From: DASUFH01 sp036274645
GTDB taxonomy: Bacteria; Acidobacteriota; Terriglobia; 20CM-2-55-15
Direction of reading: 5' to 3'
DNA: 7,381 bases
NCBI GenBank assembly: GCA_036274645.1
Contig: DASUFH010000277.1
Coordinates: 1 to 7,381 of the forward strand
This document shows, one piece after another, positions 1-6,231 of the stretch. The first letter of the stretch is position 1. Each line of letters begins with the position of its first letter. Under the pieces are notes generated by a model. It did no database searches. It worked only from the letters and a program-made list of their open reading frames with translations, and was not told the origin of the DNA. The position numbers were made by a program, and so were the translations under genes.

Positions 1-94
1 ATGGAGGAATTCCCTAGTGAAACAGTTAATAGTGAACAGCCAACACTCAATGAATAGGTGGGAAACATAGACCGCCCCTCCAGGCAGACGCAAC
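1..94. other. Intergenic end piece with low-complexity sequence
   Basis: No gene is supported here. It lies downstream of the patatin stop codon. The stretch at about 15-57 is made of short, A-rich, loosely repeated words (GTGAAACAG, AGTGAACAG, ACTCAATGAATAG). The same style of sequence recurs near 6822-6890 and at 7031-7045. I see no convincing hairpin plus T-run terminator for the minus-strand operon that ends at 95. Confidence 0.4.
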
Positions 95-1183
95 TCACAG
101 GAGATGTTCCAGGGCAACATTTCTCTCCGCATACATCCGGCCGGTTTCCCGCAAAAGTGGAATGGCATCGACAGCATCGAGTTTGGAGATTCCTGGAGAG
201 CGCGCAAGAAGTTTCTGCGCGTCGTCGCCGAGAAACGATTGGTTGTAACGCACATAACTGAACCACCTGGGGCCCGGAACGGCCAGAGGAATCAGATTTC
301 CGATTTCGGAATCGAGTTCTTCGCCGTGCAGACAGGCGCCCAGGCATCGGCAGAGGTAGTCCTGTTCCTGGGAGACGCCCTGCATCAATGCCGCTGGAAT
401 CCGGGGAAGATGGTATCCCAGCCACATCTGCCGCGCCGTTCGCTGCAGATCGGCGGACGTCACGCGGATCGTGCCCACGGAGACCAGGCGGATCTTCTCC
501 GGCCCCGGCTCCCAGCCGATGTTGTATGCGGGAAGAATCGCGGTGAGCGCCGCAATCAGAGCGGGATTGTTGTACGGAGTGATTCCGCCATCGACAAAGA
601 CGAACTTCTGTCCTCCCAGAACGATCTCCTCGGGATCGAAGAAGACCGGCGCGGCGGCGCTGGCGCGAACGATTTTCCACAGAGGAACATTCAGATTGCA
701 GTCCGGCAGAGCGGGATCGTTGTATTTTGCGCGCGGATTGTTGGTGATCGGCCATGCGGAGCCAGTCGTGTGATTGCGCACCACGACGAGCAGCAGCGTC
801 TTCAGTCGTCCGGTGCTCAGCAGCGCCGGTTCCGCGCCGTCGCCATCTTCGGAAAAAATTCGCTGCAGAAGCGCCGAGAGAGGTCTGGCTTCATATCGGG
901 ACACAAACATCCGTTTGACGGGCCGGTACCACGGAACGTGCTGGAACATCGTCCTGCCGTGTTCCACATAGAGCGCAAGGATATCCTCCACGTCCATTCC
1001 CCAGCTCAGGCAGGTCGCAATGATGGCCCCCGTGCTCGTTCCGGCAAAGAGGTCGAAGTGATCCGCCAGGACACCCCTGGGCGAGCCGGTGTGAGCGCGC
1101 AGCAGCTGCTGCATGCGCAAGAGGATTTCGAGCGTGAAGACACCCCGGATACCACCACCGTCCAGGGAAAGGATTCGTTTCAT
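95..1183 (-). CDS. Patatin-like phospholipase (CapV-type effector)
   Basis: A 362-residue patatin-family lipid hydrolase, expected to cleave acyl chains from membrane phospholipids. All family motifs are present: the oxyanion-hole glycine loop DGGGIRG at residues 8-14, the nucleophile elbow GTSTG at 48-52 (Ser50), and the DGG motif at 198-200 (Asp198), followed by TPYNNPAL. The catalytic Ser/Asp dyad is therefore intact. No signal peptide or membrane helix is visible, so the enzyme should be cytoplasmic and act on the inner membrane. Length and the YNNPAL context resemble the patatin effectors of CBASS (CapV), which are switched on by a nucleotide signal. No cyclic-nucleotide synthase is seen here, so the activating signal is unknown. 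The start ATG overlaps the stop of the upstream SLOG gene (ATGA, 1183-1180), and there is no good Shine-Dalgarno, which points to translational coupling. Family assignment is firm; the defence role is inferred from context. Confidence 0.93.
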   Translation of the reverse strand: MKRILSLDGGGIRGVFTLEILLRMQQLLRAHTGSPRGVLADHFDLFAGTSTGAIIATCLSWGMDVEDILALYVEHGRTMFQHVPWYRPVKRMFVSRYEARPLSALLQRIFSEDGDGAEPALLSTGRLKTLLLVVVRNHTTGSAWPITNNPRAKYNDPALPDCNLNVPLWKIVRASAAAPVFFDPEEIVLGGQKFVFVDGGITPYNNPALIAALTAILPAYNIGWEPGPEKIRLVSVGTIRVTSADLQRTARQMWLGYHLPRIPAALMQGVSQEQDYLCRCLGACLHGEELDSEIGNLIPLAVPGPRWFSYVRYNQSFLGDDAQKLLARSPGISKLDAVDAIPLLRETGRMYAERNVALEHLL

Positions 1184-2646
1184 ATGCCGCGACGAAGTTT
1201 GTTGTTACGGATGAACAGGCGCCATTCGAAGATCTCCGCCAGCAGGGCCCGCTCCACCATCCCTGTAATCTGCAGGAACACGGGCCAGGTCTGGGCCACC
1301 TGCAGCTGTCGGTCCCAGTCCCGGAGCCGGCTCTCCAATTCCCGGTATCGCCGGCGACGGCGCTTGTAATCATTGACGGCCAGGGCCGCGCCCGACACGG
1401 CGGCGATCTGAAAGAAGATGGTCGCCGCGAGCCGCAGGGCAGGTTTCCAGTTACCGGCGGAAATTGAAGCCATTCCGGAGTCCTGAATCAGGACGGCGAT
1501 GATGGCGCCCTGCGCGGCAAGCACCGCAATTGTGACGACTCTGCTGAGGAGTCGCGCCCGGCGCTCGGCCAGCGCGGCATGACGGGAGAAATAGTCGATC
1601 TGGTCCTGAACGCGCTGCTCGCGATAACTTCGCCTGAAGTCTTCCAGATCCGCGTGCATTCCCGCCTGTTCCGACATCTTCAGATAGTTCAGTGACGCCA
1701 GCATGCCGGAGAGTTCAGGAATGGCGTCCGGTCCAATCGCGTTGTAGATGCCCGGAGTTTTCCAGAACGCCAGATGCGAGCGCGCGACCTCCGTGGCGGT
1801 CCGGATCCGCGCCCAGGCGACATGGCGCTCATTGAGCCGCAGCAGGCGGGGCAGCGTCAGCGCGATGAGGCCCAGCGCCGATCCTCCCAGAAACAGCGCC
1901 CCATGGCCGGAAACCGCGCCGACGGCCGTCAGCAACGACGCGGCGGCCGTGCACAATATTGGAATGGCGGCAAGACGCCGCGTTTGCGGAGACGCGTGGT
2001 TGGCCCCGTTGTCGATCTTTTTGAGCCACGCGCCGGCCAGCTCTCCGGGCGTGCCGGTCGGTGGCGCGGGTTCGGGGTCGGGAAGGGCGTTGAGGAAATC
2101 CAGTTCGGGATCGGCCGGCGATGGCTCCGGATTGAATTCCGTGACCGTCCCCGCGCGACTGTGAATCCAGTGGATGGCGCGGCCCTGCGCTTTTGCGAAG
2201 GTCACGATCTGTTCGGTTCCGCCCACCCCCCGGGAGGGTTCGCCATCCCATAGCGTGACGAGCACATTGCACTCCTGTACGGTCCGGACACCGCATTCGT
2301 AATACCGCACATCGCGTGCGGAGCCCTCGCCCGTCACCTCAACGGACATCGCATAACGAAGCGTCCGCTCGACGCGGTCCCAGTCCGGCGCATCGAAGTC
2401 CTCCCGGAACTGTTCCCGCGGCATCGGCAGAAGGATGCGCAGAGGCAGGCCGAGCTGCATGCAGGCCTCGGCAAACAGAAGGTCGGCGCCGGCGGCAACG
2501 GAGGTCACCCCGCAAACCAGCCGTTGGGCGCCCGTTTTTCGGGCTTCGAGGAATTCGAGAATGCGGGCGCGGGAAGTCGTTTCGTCGGAAAGATGGCGAT
2601 GTCCGGTAAAACCGACCATCAGAACCGCGGGCAGCACCACGGGCAT
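1180..2646 (-). CDS. SLOG-domain protein with four membrane helices (SLATT-like C-terminus)
   Basis: A 488-residue protein. Residues about 10-165 form a SLOG (DprA/LOG-like Rossmann) domain, with GFTGHRHL at 12-19, GVTSVAAGADLLFAE at 46-60 and a late GGTEQ loop at 142-146. SLOG domains bind nucleotide-derived ligands; in Thoeris ThsA a SLOG domain binds the cyclic ADP-ribose isomer made by the TIR partner. A proline/acid-rich linker (about 171-200) leads to two hydrophobic pairs, about 225-244/247-267 and 368-388/403-424. Between and after them are charged helical stretches (for example about 427-446, Arg-rich). This resembles the SLATT/DUF4231 two-helix effector family, proposed to form pores. 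It is the first gene of a two-gene operon with the patatin. The ATG at 2646 has an SD-like AGGCGG 3 nt upstream. Met10 (2619) is an alternative start directly before the first strand of the SLOG fold, and would suit the predicted promoter better. Ligand and pore activity are inferred. Confidence 0.85.
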   Translation of the reverse strand: MPVVLPAVLMVGFTGHRHLSDETTSRARILEFLEARKTGAQRLVCGVTSVAAGADLLFAEACMQLGLPLRILLPMPREQFREDFDAPDWDRVERTLRYAMSVEVTGEGSARDVRYYECGVRTVQECNVLVTLWDGEPSRGVGGTEQIVTFAKAQGRAIHWIHSRAGTVTEFNPEPSPADPELDFLNALPDPEPAPPTGTPGELAGAWLKKIDNGANHASPQTRRLAAIPILCTAAASLLTAVGAVSGHGALFLGGSALGLIALTLPRLLRLNERHVAWARIRTATEVARSHLAFWKTPGIYNAIGPDAIPELSGMLASLNYLKMSEQAGMHADLEDFRRSYREQRVQDQIDYFSRHAALAERRARLLSRVVTIAVLAAQGAIIAVLIQDSGMASISAGNWKPALRLAATIFFQIAAVSGAALAVNDYKRRRRRYRELESRLRDWDRQLQVAQTWPVFLQITGMVERALLAEIFEWRLFIRNNKLRRGI

Positions 2647-2655
2647 AAGCCGCCT

Positions 2656-2683
2656 ATTCTGTGCTTCGCGCGGCGAATGTCAA
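2656..2683 (-). promoter_or_regulatory. Predicted sigma70-type promoter of the SLOG-patatin operon
   Basis: Reading the minus strand, TTGACA (2683-2678, perfect -35) is followed after 16 nt by CAGAAT (2661-2656, 4 of 6 matches to the -10 consensus). Transcription would begin near 2649, only about 3 nt before the ATG at 2646. Either the message is nearly leaderless or translation starts at Met10 (2619). Prediction from sequence only. Confidence 0.45.
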
Positions 2684-2739
2684 TTGCGATCTGGCGCCGG
2701 AACGGGCCGTCGGCGGATGGCGTTTCGGCTGCAATTGAC
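2679..2739. promoter_or_regulatory. Inverted repeat in the divergent promoter region (candidate operator)
   Basis: GTCAATTGC at 2679-2687 and GCAATTGAC at 2731-2739 are perfect 9-bp inverted copies, with centres 52 bp apart (about five helical turns). Each arm carries the TTGAC of an outward-facing -35 box. The spacing and the symmetry about the divergent start sites are what a shared regulator could use, but a simple pair of similar promoters would look the same. Confidence 0.5.
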
Positions 2740-2764
2740 TCGCTCTGGCGTTTAAGGCTAAATA
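2735..2764 (+). promoter_or_regulatory. Predicted promoter of the TIR-TPR gene
   Basis: TTGACT (2735-2740, 5 of 6 matches to -35) is followed by CTAAAT (2758-2763, spacer 17) or TAAATA (2759-2764, spacer 18), each a weak -10 with 3 of 6 matches. The start of transcription would fall near 2771, giving a leader of about 23 nt. Between the -10 and the gene lies an alternating CG tract: five CG at 2766-2775, A, then three CG at 2777-2782. Confidence 0.4.
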
Positions 2765-2788
2765 TCGCGCGCGCGACGCGCGGTTCAA

Positions 2789-2802
2789 GTGAGATGACTC
2801 AC
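2789..2802 (+). promoter_or_regulatory. Small inverted repeat with the TIR start codon in its loop
   Basis: GTGAG (2789-2793) and CTCAC (2798-2802) pair perfectly, leaving ATGA with the start codon (2794-2796) in a 4-nt loop. The SD-like GTGAG is part of the stem. A 5-bp stem is short; it could damp translation, or be chance. Confidence 0.25.
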
Positions 2803-4797
2803 GACGTCTTCATCAGCTATTCCTCAAAGGACACGCCCTGGGCCGAATCGGCCTGTTCGACGCTCGAGGCCAATGGGGTCCGCTGCTGGATGGCCCCGCG
2901 CGACATTCCCGAAGGCGTTGAATACCCGGCCGCCCTCGCCGACGCCCTGCGATCCAGCCGGGCGCTGGTTCTGATTTTCTCCGCTTCGTCGAACGAATCG
3001 CCCCAGGTCCAGCGAGAGGTCGAGCGCGCCCTGGCTCTCCAGATTCCGGTCATTCCGTTCCGGATCGAGGTCGTTCCCCTGTCGCGGGCCATGGAGTACC
3101 TCATCAGCACCCCGCAATGGCTGGACGTCGACGCGCGCGCGCCGGAGAAGAGTGTCGCGCGGCTCGTGCCTGCCGCGCAGAAGCTGTTGTCTGCGCCGGC
3201 CACCGCCCTTGAAAAAGTCATTGTGCCCAGGCTCCCCAAACTCGTTCGCGCGCACCGGCGGCTGCGCCAGCTCCAGCTTGCGCTCGTGGCCGTGGTGTTG
3301 TTGGCGGCGGCAGGCTTTGCGTCCTATTTCTATGGCGCGCGCGCCGATGAAGTGATCGTCATGCCGTTCCAGAACAATTCCGGCGAGCCGGAACTCGACG
3401 CGTACATGATTGCGTTCCCGACCGATATCATCACGGCCCTGATGAACCTCCCGCGCGACCGCTTTGTTGCGAAACCCAACCCGGAAACACTCCGCAGTTT
3501 TGCCCGGTCCGGTGTCGACTCGCTCACGGCCAGCAAGATCCTTCAAACACCCAAAGTGCTGACGGGAGGTTTCGAGCGGGGTCCCGAAGGACTGTCCTTT
3601 CATGCGGACCTGTCCATCCCTTCCACCGGAGCAGTCCGATGGATCTATCCGGATTTGAACCAGAAGGAGAAGACATCGGCCCAATCGTGTCTCAAGGATC
3701 CATCGAACAGGAATCGTCTCCTGCCGCTCCGGAGAGTGATCCTGGAAGGCGTCCTGCAGAATCTCCCATGGACACCCAGCGAAGCCGATCGCCGGAAGGT
3801 TCTGGATCCGCCGACCAACAGCTGCGAAGCGTACGACCTGTACATTCAGGCGCGCGCGCTCTGGAACACGCGCAATCGAGAGGGATTCATTCAGGCCATC
3901 GCCCTGTATCAGAAGGCCCTCGACATCGACGAGAAGTTTGCGCTCGCCCGTTCCGGACTGGCGGATTGTTACAACCTTCTCGCCGATTACAGCATCGTTC
4001 GTCCCACCGACGAGGCGCAGGGGTTCCCGGCCGCAATCCAGCAGGCTGAACTCGCCCTGAAGCTGCAGCCGAATCTGGCCGAGGCGCATGTCGCCAAGGC
4101 GTTCTATCTGTTTCAACATCGCTGGCGTTGGAAGGAGGCCGAGGAAGAGTTCCGTCTCGCATTCGAAACGAATCCTAATTATCCGACCGGACTCCAGTGG
4201 AAGGCGGTCTATCTTTCCGCCATGGGACGGCATCAGGACGCTCTCCTCCAGATCACTGACGCCATGAAGTTCGACAATACATCGCCCATTCTGGGGACCA
4301 ACAAGGGATGGCTCCTCCGGCTGGCGCGGCGGGATGATGAGGCAGAAAAAGAACTCCTCGCCGTTCTTTCAAAGACACCGGAATTCGAGGAGGCGCACCG
4401 CCAGCTCGGCGATGTCTACCTGACGCAACGCAAATACCAGCGGGCGCTGGAGGAGTATACGAAGGCAGAGGACTACTCCATTAAACACGGAGACGAGGGC
4501 GCCGTTGAATACGAGGCGCTCATTGCCCGGGCCCGGGCTTTTCTGGAAAACAAGGAAAAGGCGCGGCAGGCGGCGCAGTCATTCGAAGAACGTTATGCGC
4601 GGCAGTACTTCCCGGCCTCCTACATCGCCTTGATCTACATCGCGCTGGGCGACAAAGACTCCGCGCTGAAGTGGCTGAATCAATCCTACGAGGACCGGTC
4701 CGACGAAATGATCCTGCTGAAGGTGGATCCCGCCTACGATTCTCTGCGCAACGATCCGCGGTTTGACGAACTCGTCAAACGAATCGGTCTTCCGTAG
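2794..4797 (+). CDS. TIR domain - membrane helix - TPR protein
   Basis: A 667-residue protein. Residues 3-115 are a TIR domain: DVFISYSSKD at 4-13, RCWMAPRDIPEG at 30-41, LIFSASSNESPQVQREVERA at 60-79, and PVIPFRIE at 85-92. Glu75 lies where bacterial TIR NADases keep their catalytic Glu. An Arg-rich segment (152-158) precedes a single membrane helix (about 161-181). The positive-inside rule then puts TIR in the cytoplasm and the rest outside. Residues 185-290 (VIVMPFQNNSGEPELD at 187-202) resemble the TolB/FlgO-like region often found before TPRs. Residues about 343-640 carry roughly six TPR-like helical pairs. The C-terminus NDPRFDELVKRIGLP is the usual end of this TPR class. The start at 2794 was chosen because it sits just before the TIR fold; the frame is open to 2524 but upstream it runs over the opposite-strand SLOG gene. 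NAD cleavage and a role in defence are inferred; such proteins also occur alone. Confidence 0.92.
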   Translation: MTHDVFISYSSKDTPWAESACSTLEANGVRCWMAPRDIPEGVEYPAALADALRSSRALVLIFSASSNESPQVQREVERALALQIPVIPFRIEVVPLSRAMEYLISTPQWLDVDARAPEKSVARLVPAAQKLLSAPATALEKVIVPRLPKLVRAHRRLRQLQLALVAVVLLAAAGFASYFYGARADEVIVMPFQNNSGEPELDAYMIAFPTDIITALMNLPRDRFVAKPNPETLRSFARSGVDSLTASKILQTPKVLTGGFERGPEGLSFHADLSIPSTGAVRWIYPDLNQKEKTSAQSCLKDPSNRNRLLPLRRVILEGVLQNLPWTPSEADRRKVLDPPTNSCEAYDLYIQARALWNTRNREGFIQAIALYQKALDIDEKFALARSGLADCYNLLADYSIVRPTDEAQGFPAAIQQAELALKLQPNLAEAHVAKAFYLFQHRWRWKEAEEEFRLAFETNPNYPTGLQWKAVYLSAMGRHQDALLQITDAMKFDNTSPILGTNKGWLLRLARRDDEAEKELLAVLSKTPEFEEAHRQLGDVYLTQRKYQRALEEYTKAEDYSIKHGDEGAVEYEALIARARAFLENKEKARQAAQSFEERYARQYFPASYIALIYIALGDKDSALKWLNQSYEDRSDEMILLKVDPAYDSLRNDPRFDELVKRIGLP

Positions 4798-4805
4798 CCA
4801 CCCGA
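4755..4805 (+). repeat. 51-bp perfect direct repeat, copy 1 (3' end of the TIR-TPR gene)
   Basis: Runs from TCCGCGGTTTGACG through the TAG stop codon and 8 bp beyond. It is identical over 51 bp to 6954-7004. It contains a perfect 8-bp inverted repeat with a 4-nt centre, GTTTGACG-AACT-CGTCAAAC (4761-4780). Identity covers synonymous sites and non-coding bases, so this is copied DNA, not protein conservation. Confidence 0.97.
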
Positions 4806-4816
4806 ATCCTATCAAC

Positions 4817-5150
4817 ATGAATATATCGATTCGTCTCTGCCTGATCCTGTTTACACCGCTGTGCCTCATTCGCTGGCGGCCCAGGACAATTCCGTTACGT
4901 TGAAGCGGACGTATCGATCGGGCAAAAACGAGAAGACTCCGTCGAGGCGACCGCGGAGGTGTCCGGAGGGGCTTTTCCGACAGAGCGGATGAAGGGCACA
5001 TCCGACATCGCCATGACCTACGGGAAGGTTGAGGGTGGAACTGCAGAGGTCACGGTGAGGACATCGAAAGAGAAGTACGATGGCCACGGGGTGATCCTGT
5101 TGCTGCCTTTCAGCGGAACCGCCACGATTGACGCTCAGAGCATGATATCG
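4817..5150 (+). pseudogene. Broken gene for a secreted protein of unknown function
   Basis: An ATG 19 bp after the TIR stop begins a typical signal peptide (MNISIRLCLILFTPLC), but this frame stops at TGA 4901-4903. In the next frame the signal peptide continues plausibly (PHSLAAQD from about 4867), giving an Ala-Ala cleavage region and NSVTLKRTYRSG. Near 4920 the protein-like reading moves to a third frame: EDSVEATAEVSGG, then MKGTSDIAMTYGKVEGG and VTVRTSKEKYDGHG up to about 5094. Two single-base indels would join these into one exported protein of more than 90 residues. Protein-like character fades after about 5130, so the 3' end is also probably lost; the end given is approximate, although the last frame stays open to 5300. 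Position suggests it once sat downstream of, and perhaps co-transcribed with, the TIR gene. Family unknown. Sequencing errors are the alternative to decay. Confidence 0.5.
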
Positions 5151-5167
5151 AGGCGCCCTCGCCTCGC
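5150..5167. terminator. Hairpin between convergent genes, possible weak terminator
   Basis: CGAGGCG (5150-5156) and CGCCTCG (5161-5167) form a perfect 7-bp GC-rich stem with a CCCT loop. There is no T-run after it on either strand, so it is not a canonical intrinsic terminator. It sits about 110 bp beyond the stop of the minus-strand HEAT gene and after the broken plus-strand gene. Confidence 0.25.
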
Positions 5168-5276
5168 GCCCCTTGCCGGGCTGCTCCTAATTCACCGCAT
5201 ACGTTTCAGTCCAGGTCCTTCACTTAACCGTTCAAACACACGTCACGAAACACCGCCGCTCGTGCCGCAACCGCTC

Positions 5277-6051
5277 TCATACGCGGTAGCGCCGTTTTAG
5301 TTCAGCAGCGAGTTCGGCGGGATGAGAATCCCTCCATTGATCCTGGTCACCGAGAAGTTCCTCGGCCGCCTCCGTCACTCTGCTGGACACCTGGGGTTGG
5401 CTCAGCTCAGCAATGAGCATGGGAAGGACGCGCGCATCTTTTCGTTTACCCAGTCCAACCATGGCCTCTTCGCGCACATTCTCATCGGAATCTGCCAATC
5501 GTTGCCAAAGGCCGTCACGAATCTCAGCGGTGTCCAGGTCGCCTTGTACGCCCAGACCGAACGTCGCCCAGTCGCGGACGTCTTTGTCGTCGTCCTGCAT
5601 GAGGGTCAACAGCGTCCTGGCAGCCGTCTGGTCGTTGGAAAAGCTTCCTAACATACAAGCAACGGCAAATCTCACATCCTCGCTGAAATGGGAGGCGTAG
5701 GGTATGACCAATGGGAGCGCCAGTGGATTCCGGATATGTCCCAACGCGTGGATCGCAGCAAGCAAAGGCAGGGATTCTTTTTCCTCGCGCACTAAATCCG
5801 AAACTAAAGAAAAAGACTCTTCAGGAAACTGGTTTCCTGGATGCGCCGACGTGTTGCCCAGTTGCGCAAGAATATCTGCGCCCCGAGCGCGCCTGAGCGG
5901 GCTGTCTAACACTACCCACTTCGCCGCACGATCAAAAAATCTGCCGACTGCCGATGAGGTGTAACTTGCGGACAGCCTCCCACGGAGCCTCGTCATCGTA
6001 ATCGGCTGTTAGGGTCAGAGCAAACATTTCATCGACTTCGTTTTCGCCCAT
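5277..6051 (-). CDS. HEAT-repeat protein, frameshifted near its N-terminus
   Basis: The main frame runs from 5277 up to an ATG at 5996 (239 residues). It encodes alpha-helical HEAT repeats: RGADILAQLGN, LLAAIHALGHIRNPLALPLV, DVRFAVACMLGSF, DVRDWATFGLG, NVREEAMVGLGKRKDARVLP, and a final VTEAAEELLG. Such proteins are usually protein-binding scaffolds; no catalytic site is visible. The first 20 or so residues of that frame (MTRLRGRLSASYTS) do not look real. The -1/+1 neighbour frame, from ATG 6051, reads MGENEVDEMFALTLTADYDD followed by EAPWEAVRKLHLIGSRQIF and stops at TGA inside a run of six T (plus-strand A 5934-5939). With five T the two parts join as ...SRQIFDRAAKW..., a natural start for this family, giving 257 residues. 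An in-frame TGA just upstream of 6051 makes that ATG the likely true start. No good SD. Function unknown; it may be a pseudogene, or this may be a sequencing error. Confidence 0.75.
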
Positions 6052-6185
6052 AAAGTTCCGCGTTGTTCATTTTGAGTTTTGATGTGAAGAATCCAGCCCC
6101 GCGCGGTTGCGCCCGTGGTCCGCTCAATGATGTGGGTATACCACCCGGCCTGGCGGCGATACTCTACGCGCTGGTTGTCTTCCAC
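6015..6185 (-). other. Short ORF resembling the end of an SH3-like domain, probable gene remnant
   Basis: A 56-codon reading frame from GTG 6185 to TGA 6015, with an upstream stop at 6206-6204. It encodes VEDNQRVEYRRQAGWYTHII then ERTTGATARGWILHIKTQ. The spacing of V-E-(R)RQ-GWY and GW resembles the second half of a bacterial SH3 domain (GWYRV...GRTGWV). It overlaps the HEAT gene start (6051) by 37 bp in another frame. There is no SD. It could be the tail of a lost gene that once ended into the HEAT gene, or chance. I do not claim a function. Confidence 0.3.
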
Positions 6186-6231
6186 ATCGTGGCACAGGAT
6201 CGATTATCGTTTTACCAAACCCCTACAAACA

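Noticed and set aside
104..1369. Long plus-strand open frame (421 codons) opposite the patatin gene
   Set aside because: Antisense shadow of a GC-rich gene: Arg/Gln/Gly-rich composition and no recognisable domain, while the opposite strand has complete patatin motifs.
2524..2793. N-terminal extension of the TIR protein by 90 residues
   Set aside because: It overlaps the opposite-strand SLOG coding start and both predicted promoters, has no protein-like pattern, and the TIR fold begins right after Met at 2794.
2824..4233. Long minus-strand open frame (469 codons) opposite the TIR-TPR gene
   Set aside because: The plus strand holds clear TIR and TPR motifs; this frame is Arg/Gly/His-rich with no domain, start signal or membrane segment.
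4579..5001. Minus-strand open frame across the end of the TIR gene
   Set aside because: Shadow of the TPR coding region; no domain and no start signal.
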